From Alligator mississippiensis (Eukaryota; Chordata; Crocodylia; Alligatoridae), in NCBI RefSeq assembly GCF_030867095.1, contig NC_081833.1, positions 75,955,395-76,019,394 on the forward strand: a stretch of DNA of 64,000 nt. The letters are read 5' to 3'. Under the pieces are notes generated by a model that searched no databases, had not been told where the DNA came from, and was given only the letters and a program-made list of their open reading frames with translations. Made by a program: the position numbers and the translations under genes. Below, in pieces: positions 22,722 to 37,700 of the stretch; position 1 is the first letter of the stretch, and each line of letters opens with the position of its first letter.

Positions 22722-25700
22722 TCAGAAAAGATCTGGGCCATCATGGTACTCCAGGTCAGCTGCAGGCTTCGAGTAGTGCAAGAGAGCAGCTGTCATCTCT
22801 GGGTCGAACTCTTCGCAGAGGTCCAGGAACTGGGGGGGGAAAGAAGCTGGTATTAGGGGCTCATTGCTGCTTCAGAGAGAGCCAAGATCAGTGCCAGGTC
22901 ATGCTGCCTGCCAACAGCCGAGGTGTGCCTCTGCTGGGGACGGGACTGGTACTGACTCAACTGAGCAGGGGGTGTTAATGTTTGAGGAGAGCCACGCCAT
23001 GGGACACGCAGAGGCTGCGGTTCAAGTGAACCTGACACTTCCCGCAGCTCTTAAGCACAACGTGGTAAGAAAGTACAAATGTCACTTGAACAGGTAGAGC
23101 CTGCTAGAGAGGACGTGAGCTTACAGTGCTGCATGGGCGGCCTGTCCTCAGGCAGGCGATGTCGTGTGCTCGGGGAACTGGGCAGGGTCAGCCTTGTAAG
23201 GAGGACAAAGGGGTGTATACGTGCGGGCAGCAAGCAAGACATGCAGCCCCCAGGCTGAAAGGGAGGGGAAGACCCCCACATACCTGGTGCACATTTGTAA
23301 AGCTCTTCCTGGGGCACCGGGGAATTGAATGAAGCAGGAACCGCCGCGCCTTTGTTATTGGTTCTAAAGAATCCACCTGGGGAAGAGAGGTTGGGTTCAG
23401 GATCATGACTGCAAGCACAGGGCACTGCCTGTTGCTGCACAAGCTGTCTGCATACCTGCCCTCCCAGCTCCACCCTGGCTGGATCCCTATACCACAGGCA
23501 CACCTGAAAGGGTGCTCTAAGCTCCTGTGCTAGTGCTGCTGATGGGAATCTGTCTGACATCAGCCCCCGCAGGCTGTTAGTGCCCCGCTGGGCTGAGCAC
23601 TACCCACGTCAACTGCGTTAGCCATTTTGGAGAGTCAATATTTGTGTAGGGCAGTGAGAGGAGGGAGGCCTACTGTAGCTACCAGGGAGGGGCAACAGGT
23701 CTGGCTGGCTGGAAGGGAATGGACCACAACCACCACTCACAGGGTTTGCAGCATGCACGCTTTGTGCCTCTTGGTCTGATCCAGGAGCGTTCCCACCGTC
23801 GACAAAGAGCCGAAGGAGCTGAATATACGAGTCAACGACAACAGCAAGGAAGCTGGGCTCTCGCACAAACAGCTCTTGGTGAAAGCTGGGGATGAGGCTA
23901 GAAGGAACCATAGCAAGAAGTGTGAGCAAAAGGTTCCCTTAGCGTTCACTCTCCCCCTTTGCTTTAACGCATGAGAGAGGCAATGGTTGAACTGACCCAG
24001 CATTTCCACTGTCTCCCCTGCAAAAGCTACGACAGCAAACACCCATCCGTGAGCACCCCGAGCTGTGCTGAACAGCTGTAACAAGGGATTCCACAAATCC
24101 TAACTGGTGAAAACATCACTGAGCAAAGGCGGCCCAGGGAGCAGGGACAGCCATCGCGGCCTGATCCACAAAGCAGCAGTAGCAGCCTTCAGAAGACTAC
24201 AGCGATTCCCAGCTTTGGAAGGTCCCAGAGAACTAAGCCCTTGAAACACCGACTACTCCCGCAAGGGTGGGGAGGCACAGGCCAGGAGGGGTCACTCACT
24301 TCAGTGAAGCAGTTATCCTGAGCAGAGATGCCCAGACTTCTTTCTAGTACCACTTGGATTGTGAGCTCTCCTCTGCATGCAGACTTGCCTGAGCTCTCAG
24401 CTCAGTCGCGGAGCATGGCACTTCCCTACGAACAGCCAACCACTTCCTCCCCCCACTTTTAAAAGAAGAAAAATACCCAAGTGGGTAAAAATGGGATTTC
24501 TTTGGTTACCTGAAGAATGCAAGAGGCAGCAGCCTGATGTACTGGTCAGAGGCTGCACGGCGTAGAACGTGATAGGGGCCATGGCCTGTAATTTCCAAAG
24601 CAAGAGTGGGTAAAATGATCATGATCAGAGCCCATTGATTACTTCCGTGGCAGTGCGGACAGTGGGCCCTGTCCCTTCCAGCCAGCAGAGACTATTTATA
24701 CGCTGAGTCTGGGTCAGGGCACTGCTGGGGAAGAGGCTTGCAGGACTGTTATCACACAGCACTCATGCTAGGCGAGTTACTGCCAACTATTTCTCAGCTT
24801 CCTCTAAAAAAAAAAAAAATCAATGTGCCAGGTTCAGTGAGGATCTGGCAGGCCTTGGCTGAGCTCCTGCCAATACCTACGGCAGCAGACAGCTCCCCAC
24901 ATGATACCAGACACCTTCAGTCAGGAAAAGCTTCCTTGAGAAGTGTCATTTTTGGGGGGTGATTACAAGGCAGGCAGCGTAGATTTGTACCTTATAGACT
25001 AAACAAAGGAGATTATACATGTATTTTACATAGATGATATTAACACAAGCTTTTGTGAGCTGCAGCCCACTTCATCAGATGGTGGGCAAGGAAAGCAGAG
25101 TATAAGGAGAAATAAATTACAATAAAAAAAGACAAGGGAAGGAGAGAGCGATTAAGGGGAAGAGTGGGGAGGGGGCCGTGCTGGGAGAGAGAAGCACACA
25201 TTAAACCTACGGGAACAACCGGAGTTGCCAAAGCTAACCCAGGTAACAGGATAAGAATCCGTGATCTCTGTTTAAACTGCGCTTAATGTCTCTCTGGTCC
25301 GTGAGTACAGGGCCCAGGGGCCCCTGGAGACCATACCTCCACCAGCTTGAGGGGAGAATCCTTTTGCTGGGCATTCACAGGGGTGGGGGAGGGAGGCTTC
25401 TGCTCACCTCTGTCTACAGCCTGGAAGAGAACCAGCCAGGACATGCCCTGCTCTTCCAGGTGGCGCAGGATCTCCAGGCACCATTCCAAAGCCTCACGAG
25501 CATCCACCTCTTCCTGGGTAAGCGAGAAGGACAGGAGCGCCTTACCCTGTGGGCTGGTACACATCAAACCAAAGGGGCACGCCGAGATAGGGTAGCTCTA
25601 ACGTGCTCAGCAGGCCGATGGAGCTTTCTCCTCAACCTCCTTCAGGCCGAGGCTTCCTAATGGAGTCCAATGCATCGGTGCTAGCACAGGAGTCTCCGGG

Positions 25701-28700
25701 TCTCCCCAGGGACACTGCTGCCCCTCCAGAGCACACCCAAGCTGTGCTCCATGCACAAGATCAGCTATTCCCTCCACTTCTCTGAGCCATTTCTCCAGCT
25801 GTTCAGGGGGCAGACACCAGCACTGAGCTTGCAGGGGATTTGGGCATCAGTGAACATTCAAGCATGGTAACAAGCTGATGGAGAACAGGTTTAGGTTGGA
25901 GATCAGAAGGCAACATTTTACAGTTAGGATGGCCAAAATCTGGAACCAACTTCCCAGGGAAGTGGTCCTCGCCCCTACCTTGGGCAAATTCAAGAGGAGG
26001 TTGGACAATCACCTGTCTGGGGTCTTGTGAACCCAGCATTCGTTCCTGCCTGTGGCAGGGGGTTCGGGCTAGATGATCTGCTCAAATCCCTCCTGACCCG
26101 AGCTACTATGAAACAGCATTCAACTTTCGTCCTTTTGGTCCATACCTCAGGGTCTCCTTTGCTCGGGACGGCAGCATTAGACAAACAGCTTCCTTTAAAA
26201 AGCCCTGACCTCTGTTTGACACTAATCCACCCACAATGCTTCCTAGTCACTGCAGTCTGCGCTGGGTGATCGTTAGGGACTCCCCCTCGTAAAGCACCAG
26301 GCCTAGCTCCTGCAGTAACTATAAAGGATGCTCTGCACTGCACTGCACTGAATGAGGCATCAGACTGACTGCACAGGAGGGTTTGGAAGGAGGGAGTCAC
26401 CAGAGACACTTAAGAAAAGCTGTCGTGGTGGGAGAGTAGTATTGCTAACCAGAGGAAGGCAGTTGCACTAGCCAGTCCTGCTCAGCCTGGGATGTTCCCT
26501 TCCCCTGGCCTCTGGCAAGACAAGCCAGTGCACCTGAGCGCGCCGATGGAACCTGCTTTGAAGTGCGGGCCCGTACAACCTAGCGTGAATCCTGTGGGGG
26601 GTGGATTTACCTGTGGTGCTAATCTTGTCGAGATCACGTCCAGGAGCGAGAAGAAGAGCAGAGACACCAGGAGCTGCAAGTGAGAAAAGCTGCTCATTAT
26701 TTACACATTGACTTGACACTTGTATGTGCCGTCCATAAAATAAGCCTTCCCCAAGCCAGCACATCCTGGAGATTTACTGCTCTTCTGCATGCAGTGCCAT
26801 GCTCTTCAACAGCCTAGCATAAAAAAGATCCACATTACAGCGCCCCAAGAGGCAACAGCTTCCACACCGCTGGTGAAGAAGGTGAGCCTGGGAAGCAGTG
26901 ACTAGAAGCACCAAGCAACACAGGCCATGTCTTCTCAAGGCAAAACTTCCACCCTAATCACATAATCGGTAACTGCAGAAACCAGCCTCGCCGGAGGTCA
27001 GCAGTCAGAAGGGACCAACACTGAGACCTGGCCCAGGTCCACAGATACCCAAATAAATTGGAGAGCTCACCAGACTGGTGCTTATCATCTTACAAAGAGC
27101 TAGCATAAGGAACTGGAGAAGAGAGAGTGCTTTGGAAAAACCCAGAGAACTTCTTTCCTGGAGTCTACCAAACCCCTGCCCTAGTCAAAGCCCTCCCAGG
27201 TTTCCACCATTCCAGGCCTGCACGTACACCTCAGCCTACAGCTCCCTGTTGCAGCTGGCAGCCAACTTGGAGAGTTCACTGGTGGTGCTCTCTACCAGCA
27301 GTGTTTCCAGGGGAAGAAAAGGGCAAAGGGCTCCCCATGTCCAGCCTTGCCTGCTCTGCGCTGGAGCCCAGCCTTCTCAGGACCTCGCTTCTTCCTTCAT
27401 GGGCCACTTGCTGCTGAATAGCGAAATGCAGAAACGCAGCTGAAATCCAGGGGGCATCCGGAAGGGAGAATGCTGCTTCCGAGGAGAGGAAGCTAAGAAA
27501 TGTCAACAGCACAGCAGTTCAGGAGAAAGGTACCCGTGGGTGCATGCAGGAAGAGGGGGAAGTCAGGACCTTGGGTCAAAGGCCTGATGGAGGGAGGGAG
27601 GAGATGATGGTTCAGTGCCCGGGAGAGCCTTTGGCAGTTCTCTAGACCATCTGACCAAGGGATCATGGCAATGCCAAACCCATTTGCCCAGAGCTCAGGT
27701 GCAGGCATGTTTTAATCATAAGATTTCTAGGCTGAGAAGCTGTTCTCCTCCCTGCTGCAGCCTCACACTCACCTGGTTGCAGAACACCGGCACTCCTTCA
27801 GCCGCTGCATTTCTTGTGGAAAGCGAGCCCCAGACAGCCTGGTCCACTGGCAGCAAAGCACTGGCTCCAGCCTCGGCCACCACCGCTGCAAGGAGCCCAG
27901 AAACCAGCAGTTAGCAATGGTAGTAATCGGGCAGCAAAGCGAGGCTAGGGCAGCTCTGCTGGGGAGTGTGCGAGTGCGCGTGGATCACCACCATCTCATA
28001 TTTGTTAACGAGGAAGGCATTAGCCACATGTTCCTGCCTCTTTCAGTTAAAGTGATTCTGAAAAGGGACCCATCTTCTCAGGCTGTACAGGCTCCTTGCT
28101 GCCAAATGCGGTCAAGCAGGTTCAAGATCAGTTGTTCCCAAGCTGCCTCTTGCTCTGAAGCTGGGGTTAAGACTTTGCACTTCTGGTTTGGGTGCTTTAG
28201 GCAACTGACCAAATCCCAGGTAACAATACTCTGGGAGCCCTTTTCACAGAAGGATCAGCCTCCATTCGTGCTTAACACTGACCTGGAAAGAAAGTCTAAC
28301 AGAGATCGCTTACCCCCGCAGAGCAAAGGAGAAGGGGACACTTGGTTCGACACGCGGCCAGCACATCGTTAACCCCCTGTGTCGACTCCTCACAATCCAA
28401 ACTGGCGCTCAGCAGCCCCTGAAGGAGGACAAGTGCAACATGCCTGAATAGCAACATGCCCCTCTGATGCATTTCACACTCGTAAAAAGCAGCCGTAGGG
28501 AATGGCATTGTCAGGAAGAGAAACCACACACACACACAACCCAACTTCCCCCATGAAGATCCAACTAGATTATTAGGCTGTTTGGGCTGGAAGTCGTACA
28601 GTATGTTCCACTGATCCAATGCAATGTTTGTGCCTATTAGTGTTTTTCCACATACATATGAGTTTTTGGACTGTGTTGAGGTCAAGTTCTTGCCTTGGTT

Positions 28701-31700
28701 TCTCAAAACCACTGTAGAAAGCATATTTCACTCCTAATAACACACTCCTATTGCATGGGTCACGTTTACAAGGAAACAATTTCAGTCTCTGCATACTATG
28801 GAAAACGGAAAACGAGGGAGAATCTAGCACTTACCCTGAAGAAATGCGCAGCAATGTCATAGGAGAGCGCACACCCCCTGGAGCAGACGTTCCTCTAACA
28901 AAAAGAAAAGCAGACAAGAGTTCACTCAGTGGTGGGTCACTGGAAGTACAGGATCTCTTCTTTTCCAACTGCATTCCTCCTCGAGCATACAGGTATGCAA
29001 TCCCCTCCCAGCCTCCTGCTCCTACATTTTTAAGGTTTTTTTCTCCACCCACAATTACCAACAATGCTACTGTTGTGTGGGATGTTGCACGTACCAGCTC
29101 CGAGTTGACAAAATGAAAGAAACCTTCACAATCCAAGGTCACTCTCTTTCCTCTTCGGCACGTTGTAATAAGGATGGGTGGAGGGAGACCTAGAAGAATC
29201 CTAAAGCAAGGTTTAAAAATTAATCCTCAGTCCAGAGGAGGATAGAAAACACAGCAATGCTCAGGTCATGGTGCATACAGCTTTGGTTTTCACAGAGTTG
29301 AGAGTCTTTGTCTGGACTCTTAAATATCTGCTGCTGAGACACTTAAGGGTCACTCACCAGGGATTTTTCTGCTTGCCCAGAAGAGGACCCCCTAAATAGT
29401 GTCCTGGGAAAGGATAACATGCCCCTCATTGCAGCATGTAAACATGGGCAGGGAGACAGGGTGCTGGCAGCTGGAAAGAGGGTCAGGGAGGAGGGAGGTC
29501 CTTGGAGCTCTACCTACTGCAGGATATTTTGCAGGGTTCAGTTCCTTGCCCCTCGCTATGGAGATGAGGGTCTATGAAGTAACCAGGGGGGTTGAGCCAC
29601 AGCAAACAGCTACCAGGCACCCCTGAGGTGCACCAGCTGTTTGTGTGAGTGTATTGCAAATGGCACCATTTTACTGGTCTGGAGCTCCAGCTGAGTGGAG
29701 AAGTGGTGCCCCTTCGGGTGAGAACCAGAGAAAACAGTCCCTCTTGAGGGTGGCATCTTACTGCAAATGAAGCAGGATCGTCCACCAGGGTAGGGCAGTG
29801 TTCAGCAAGAGCTAAATACCTGGAGTAGGGAATGGACCTGGGCCTCCCACACAAGGTTAGGTACAGCAGTTTCCAGCGCAGTGTGATGTTATGCTCCTTC
29901 CCTCATCATCACTCCCTCCCACCAAGGGAGATCAGAGGTACCAATAGCTCACTGCACCTGTGCACAGCCAAACTGGGTTTCTGACACTGGCCTGCATTTC
30001 AGAGGCTCTGGGCTCCAGTGGGTATTTACCTTTTTTGCAGTAGCAGCTCCTGCTGTCTCCGTAACTGCTGATCCACGGCAGAGCCGTTTCCTATACCTGC
30101 TAATCTGGCCTGGAACACCCTGAACAGGAAGTGTTCCCTGCCCTGCAAGCGGCCTGCAGACACAGCCTTCCTGTCCTCCAGCTCAAGTACCATTTCCTGG
30201 GAGGAAGAAAGCAATCCAGTCAGAACTTTCCTCCTGTCTGCATTTCAAATCCTCTGGGACTCTGGGTACCAGCAACTAAGGTGATTTTAGACTTCAGCTG
30301 TTGCACACCCACCAGGAAATCTCAACTCTTCCATCAGTAACCCCTGCAGCAAGTCAGCTAATTTCCTGAACCTTGCACCTGTTCCCAGTTACTCTTTTGA
30401 GCTTCTTTTTATTTCTTTATATTGCAATTCTATAAAGTACTACAGGACTTGCAAAATCTGCACTGTAGTTTGACAATCTGGCTTCAGGAGCATCTGGTTT
30501 TAGTGATCACTGACAGCCTGCAGTAATTATGTGCCTACTACACACACAGATTACACTTCACTTTCCAAAGGGGAGACTTCAAGGAGGCTGATATGCACTC
30601 CCTTTTGTTTGCACTGCTGAGTGAGACAGCTAGCAAGAATGATGAGGGTGAAAATGAATTGCTTTGTTTTCAGGAGTAGAACGGATTTGCACCTTTAAGT
30701 GCCAGCTGGCTGCAGGTAGAGACAGAACAGCTTGATTGCTAATTAGAACCAATTTGGAAGAAGGGCCTGTGAGCTAAAATGTCTGGCAGAACTTATTGTG
30801 TCTTTGCAAGCTGGAGACTGTTCCTACCTTGGGAAACTCCCAGCTTCAGAAACCAGCATGTATATGTACTAACAAAAACATGGGGAGTGGAGGGGACTGC
30901 CGACGGCGGTCTTTGTAAGACAAGACAAATCCATGCACATCACTGCATTTTGCATGTAATGCAAACTCTCCTCACGAGGCTGGGATTCATGTGGGCAGAA
31001 CCTGGGCCTCCGACAGCTAACCACAGGGCAGCCTCAATTGCTTTGGCACCTTAAGGGAATGTAAATTAACACACTACATTTGAGTGGGTTTTCATTCCAA
31101 TCCATCTTTAGGTTTTCACCGTATACAGCACAATATCCAAGTCCTGTTTTACCGATACAGAACTATTAGAGGTTTGTCATGCCAGGTTCATGGATCTGAA
31201 ATGGGGATTTGCATTGTGATCTGAAATCACCTGTAATTTGCTGAGAATATCAGGATTGGCTGTGCTACTGTGAGTAGAAAACGCCGACTTCTTCAATGGG
31301 CCACAGCTGTCCAACTCTGACCTGGAATTAAGAGATACTCCCGATGACTACCCAGAACCTGCCAGCTCAGAAGAGGCCTGAAGACATATGTACAAGCAGG
31401 ACCTACACGGAGTACAGAGTGGGGTTCACTGAGGGGCAGACAAGGGGAGGGAGTGGGGTGGCAGGTGTTATCTCTGATATTCAAACCAGAAAGGTTTTCC
31501 ACAGCAGGCTTGGAGATTTCCATCACAGCCACAGTCATGGTAGAGAATTATACTGGTGGTTACAGAAATGTCCGCAAACACCCCCATTTAGAACTTCAAG
31601 ATATAACACACCCTTTATTCAAACCTAGGCTGTTCAAAATGTCCAGCTAATCGAGTGGATTGCCTGGACATCTTTGAGTGTTAAGTGTGAAATCGGCCTC

Positions 31701-34700
31701 AGAGGTTTGTATACAATTAGATTTTTAAAGCTATGTCAATTCTGCTGGAAACGCAGGCTAACAGAGAGCTGCCGGCGAGCACACATTCTGTTCCTTTTAC
31801 AGTGTACAAACAAGCAGTCAGCGATTGCCCCAAGGAAGCTACTTTGAGGGAATCAAATGCTGTATGCAGATGAAGTAAGTCAAACAACTTTTGCTGACGC
31901 ACATGTACAACACGCCCATTATAAAGGAGCAAGTGCCAGACAGCACTTAACGCTGGGTCACGGAGACCCCTCGGGAAGTCTGGAGTGTCTCTCTACACGT
32001 ACAAACCCTCACACACAAACTTCTAGCTGTGCTGCAGGTTCAGAGAGAAACACTGCCCCGACCACTATGTTTTTCAGACCCCCAGTGAAACTGTTGCTTC
32101 TGCGCTCGTGCGAATCACAGGAGATAAATACCTTTGGCAGAAGTCCAGAAATGCATCAATTAGAATGCCACACGCCTCTTCCAGGTCCCCATCGCAGCCT
32201 CCAGAAGCAGAGGATGCGGGGAGATACCACTCGTACAAAGCCCAGTAATGGAAGTCCTGCCTGCAATATGGAACAACGAAAGATTGGATTCCTCTTCAAC
32301 TCCTCATGCTTTCTCGCCATTGTTTTAAAAAGAACACAATGCTCCTAACGTCATACAGAACAGCAGAAATACACTGTCAAACAGACTGGCACATATAAGA
32401 AATCAACATGAAACTACGAACAGTGGTTGTACCAAAGGAAGGAAGGAAGGAAGGAAGGAAGAGGAGCAGACAGCATGCATTTACATCATCCTAGTCCTCA
32501 TGACCTTCTGAAACTAAAAAGGTAAAGATTGTGAACTACCTCCATTGTAACACTGCCCTTACCTTTCAGAAGCAGAAAGGACATCTGTTTCAGGCTGGAT
32601 CTCAAGCTCAAACAGCAGCCACTCTCTGAAAGATAACTGAAGTAGAGCAGAGGTTCAGCACACCTTAAGGGCAGAACAAAGCCACGGGGCTTCTCCAGCC
32701 TGACTGCCCAATGCAGCTGAGCCCTCTGGGACATCCCGCTCACTCCCACCATCCCAGTACAATCCCAGCGCACAGCGTTTACAACAGAGCAGAAGGCTGC
32801 AGGCAGTTCTGAATCCCTGCTCAGGAATAAGAACCATTTTTGTCCCCATAATATCCTCCTGGTAAGAAACACAAGTCAAGTGAAACACCAAAGGCTACTG
32901 AAAGCAAGTCTACAAATCACCACGTCTCTATCTAACATCCATATTTAAGATCTAGACACCAGCTTGGAGCATATGGCACTCTACACAAATGATAACATAA
33001 AGAGAAAACTAGAATAATACTAAGCGCTAGCAATAAAGCAGTCACATATTTCACTCCATATGTGCTTTACAGGCCTGCCCAATTTTACTAGTAGTGTATA
33101 TGAAATAAATCTGTAAAACCTTTGTAGCACTACATGCCAGGACTCTTCTACACAAGACAAATTTCTTAATGAAAAACCAGACAAAGAAACAACCGCCGCA
33201 TAAGACACATCCTCAAGTTAATGTAAAATGAGCATGTCTATAACATTTATGAATGTGCTTTGTATCAATTTAGGACTCATTAATCCACTTGCAGGGTGCT
33301 GTAGGAGGCTTCGTGACTATAAGCAGAGCACCAGAAAAAGCAAGTGTTTTCAAAGATTTGGTTCTTGTTATAGATCAATCCCTACAAAAAATGAAACAGG
33401 TAGGCAGACAGAAATTAGTCTATTATATTGTCAGAATTAAAGCACCCCCACAGTACAAGCTGACAGTAACGCATCATATCCTGATCTAATTGCTGTTTTA
33501 AGCTTCTCTGTACAACCAAATGCCTCCTACCAGCACCTTACCCCCATCTCTGAAGTCTACACATAACATCCAGCACTTGGACTGCATTCATCTCCCCATG
33601 TCCTACCTACAGCCTGTTCAGGCAGCAGCTATTACCACAACACAGTAATCACCCTGTAGCTATTCTGGGAATCCCCTAGTGCAGTTCTGAAGCACAAGCA
33701 TTATGATCTGAATGAAATCTAGCTCGTAGCGTGACTTTCACCTGAAATACTTTCTCCTTCAGGAGTTCCTGGAAGTGCGTTTGCTTCCACAGACACAGAC
33801 TGGCTTTCGTGTAGCTCACAGAGGGACAGGACAGGAACCTCCAGGACAGTTCAACTTCCTCCTCCTCACGCCCAGGTCCTCGAGCCTCCAAGTTCAGCCG
33901 GGGCACAACATACTGCAACTAAAATAGACACACCTTTCACCAGGGGCAAAAACTGCTTTCATCACTGAACAGCGTGAACTAAGGAACACGCAAACACACT
34001 TGAAGACGCTGCACCAGTGATGCAAGTTGCTCAATAATTTGCACAAACAGGTTTCCCAAATGGAAACAAAAAGTGTAATGTTCACTAAAAATCCAAGCTC
34101 TGAAACAGAGAATTCATGGGTCTGCTCCTTTGTACTACAGCAAATTAAACCCCTCACCTGCAGCCCAGGGGAACTCAGCAAACTTAGTTGTTTCTCATTC
34201 CACCCACCCACAGTGCTCACGCAAAAATCTCAAAATATGTCAAACTGCCAACACCCAGAGGGTTTTTTCCGAGATCCCAAAATCATGGAGTGTGTGCAGG
34301 GTACAATTTTAGACATCAGAGCCTTTCAGTGCATCGTTAAGCCACAGCAATGCAAGCAGAGTTGCTCCATAATAGCTCACGCCTCGTGGAATGAACAAAC
34401 AGAAAAGAGACCCAGATCCCATCATGCAGTCAGGGTAAATACTGCAGTTAGTGCTGTTAAGCCTGGGCGCTCAAAAAGCTGCCCTGGCACTGTGTTTTTA
34501 ACGAGTTAGGCAAAGCAGGACTTGATACACCTTTTACCTTCTTTAAAAGGCCAGGAGGAAGGAAGCTGCATAAGTCACCATGGGGAAGGGAAGAAAACTT
34601 GCAGAGACAATAAGAAACTGCTGCAGTACAAAACCTGAGGAAAGAGACAGCAGTTACTTGGCTTAGCCAATTTGCTATGTCTGTCCTTTTAACCACTGTT

Positions 34701-37700
34701 GCTTTCAATCCAGGAAGGTCCAGGGCCAAGACAGACCCAAGGATGCCACCAATGATGACCTCGAACAGTTTTAGCAGTACCCAGTGCCCTCCTAGTCCAA
34801 CAGTGCAATCCCTGTGCAAGCTTTAACAATAGATTTTAAAGGAAAAAGCTGTCAAGGTAACTACATCCATTATTTTAGAAGCTGGCACAGGAAGTTGGGG
34901 AAAAGGCAAGGACAAAACCATAACGCCTGCGCTCTCTGCGTACAAGCTTGAAGGCTCTGTATTGTGCGAGTCCGAGCAAACTCCAGAGGCCCCCTCCTTT
35001 TTAGTAAGGGGTGGGGTCTGTGGAGATCACAGCTACACCATGCTTCCACTTGATCAGAGATATCCAGGCACAGTTGGGGTTTCCACCTGCCCACCTCTCC
35101 CTAAAAGATGAGGGTGACTTCAGTGAGCTTTATATCAAGACAATGAGAGACTGTCCTGGGATCTCGGCAAGTTGCTGACAGCCCACAAGCGTGCAAAGTA
35201 ACTTCTATTTTCAAACAAAAGGATCCTTAGACCAAATCCTACTGTGGACTCTGGTGCAAGAGTTATACCTAGGGCCTTCCTGTATGGCAGAATGCATTGG
35301 CCCAGGTTTCTGTTTGTAGGAAATCCAACCTGGCTCTCTAAATAGAGAAACCAAGCATTTGATGGCCAAAGGCTCTCACCTCAAGCAGAAAGCTAAGGAC
35401 TCCCCTGTCCTGCAGGCCAATAAACGGTCACAGAACTCAGTAACAGAAAGACCCCTTGCAGAGGCAGGCTGAGGAGCCAGGGATCCCACATCCACTTCAG
35501 GAACGAAGGATTTGCATTCCCATAAGTGAACCACAAAGGCAGCCAGTCCCAAGACGTGAGCCTCGTTTAGGGAAGGACCCTGCAGATAAACAGAAACAGC
35601 AGCTGAAGAGATGCATTTCAGTGTTTTTGAAGCACATGAATAGCAGCAATGCGAGAATCCTGCAACAGTAGACCGGTGTAACTAAACATCAGTTCCACTC
35701 TCCCAGAAGTTCAGAGACTTCTGGTTTTCCAGATTCTGCTGTGGTTGGAAGCATTTATCAGCCTCATAACTTAACCCTTTCAGAACAGAGTGAAGGCCAC
35801 AAAACCAAGGATACCCTAAAAACTAGTGGCCATACAAGATATAGCTCTGGGTTTCAAATATCTCCTAGAAGCTGGCTGAGTGGTAACCGTGCTACACCCA
35901 TCTTATACCCCTCCAACACAGTGACTCTGAAATCACCCGAGGGAATTCAGCAAGAACAGAAACGGCATAAGGTAGCTGTGTGTCAACTCCCAGCATGGGA
36001 GAGGGTCAGGACAGGCAGAACTGATTACCAGACGTCAGGATGCTGCACCAGTGGACAATTCAGGGGATATAAAGATGATACAAAAAGCAACTCCCCACCC
36101 TTTCCCGGGCTATGCTCTCTGTGTCTGCATCTCTTGTGAGGCAGAACACACAATGTAGCCCCAAAATTGCAAGCTGGGGAATGTGATTTGGTGTGTAATA
36201 CCGCTTGTACCCATTCAGAATGAAAGTTTGAGGGCACAGACCATCTTCAGACTGATGCAGCATTTACCCAGCACCTGTAAAGTCTAAATGTTCCTTTTAA
36301 CTAACTGTCAGTGCTTCACTCCAAACATCACATGCAAAGTCTATGTTAATGAAGGAATGCAGGCACAGAATTAAAAGCCACAGAATCTGGAAGTCTAAGG
36401 ACTAATCCAGCCATGTTTTCTTGGTATCTTCATTACTTAGCAGACTTTAACCATGCAGTACAGGACGTGCCAGGGGCTAAGTTATCACTCCAGGAAAATC
36501 CTACTGTTAGTACTTTTAGAGATTGAGTTTGGATGCTTGTCCAATGCAAGATTTCTTTGGAAACCAACAGGCTGCAGAACACCCTCTGCAGCGCGGCTCA
36601 GATGGGCATGCACCACATGCTTCGCATGCAGAGGCCAAGACAGCCTTGAGCATGAGGGTCTTCACTAACCTGATAATAAATAAGCTGACAAAGCCTGGTC
36701 AGCAAGGCAGGTAGGAGATCCCTGTGTCCACAAATCATCTTCACAAACAGGGATGGACAGTGCCCCTGCCTAGAGAGAATACAAACCATACGGTCATGCT
36801 TTTGTGCCCAGAAGCTCGTCTAACAACTCTCCCAACTACAGTTAACCCAATACAACATATGAAAAAGTCTTGGCTCTTGCAAAGGGCACTGAACAACCAT
36901 CGGAGATGACCACATCCGGGCTTCAAGGCATTTACACTCTAGTTGAAGGAGAAAGTTCTGAGGAGAGGAGGCCGCTAGAAGGAGAGAAAGGAGATTGCTC
37001 CAGACATGGAAACACAGGCAACAGCAATGAGAGAGACAAGGGAAGAGAAACTGAGACAAAGGTGCCTGTTACCTTAACAGCTGGGGCAGGATTTTTTAAA
37101 ACATACTGTACAGTCTCATCTATCCCCCTAACAAATATAGATAGCCCTTCTGGGCTGGTGGAGGGACAGCTCTTGGGGAGATAAATTCGGGGAAAGAATT
37201 TCCCTGAGTGCTACTGGTTTTCATGGCTACCTTACAGTAGGGCAATCCAGGCTGGGCTCACTATTACTTCACATCACTTAGTGCAGCGTGATATGAAAGG
37301 GACAGGCTTCCCACGTTGCTTGTCAAAGCACGAGAACGAGCCTTCTCTTGGGGTGTACTCAAGCATGCTGAGAAAGCTGTTCAGCCCAGCAGCGCTCACA
37401 AAAACATGCCCCGTTTCTGTAACAGGACTGTAGGCAGCTTGTGGCTGTCTCGGGAGTTGCCAGAGAAGGAAATATTTTGACTGTAACACTTACACAATTA
37501 TTGCTGACACAATAGAAAGAATAAAAAGCAAACAGTTCTTTCCAAAAGGAACTTCAGGTAAAGGACTGCTTAGTCATACTCAGACTATTTGTCAGCTCAG
37601 ACAAGCATGTAACTGCTCAAACAAAGTAAGTTGCACACAAATTTAAGCTCCAAGGGAGAAAAACGAAACATTTCACACTGCTTTTGATCATGTCCTCAGT

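Larger units (their letters stand above)
22722..32260 (-). other. FANCA: FANCA exons 30-43 (C-terminal third)
   Basis: Coding parts in order: 32132-32260, 31231-31321, 30030-30196, 29095-29200, 28835-28894, 28314-28418, 27773-27885, 27351-27492, 26611-26673, 25408-25513, 24510-24585, 23741-23897, 23284-23376, 22722-22829. Exon 37 ends GCAGAGCAG before GCAAGG. No GT donor in the correct phase keeps the conserved helical segment, so a GC donor is the best reading. Exons 34-36 encode [40 protein letters not shown] and [16 protein letters not shown], the conserved C-terminal region where human patient mutations cluster. Confidence 0.93.
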
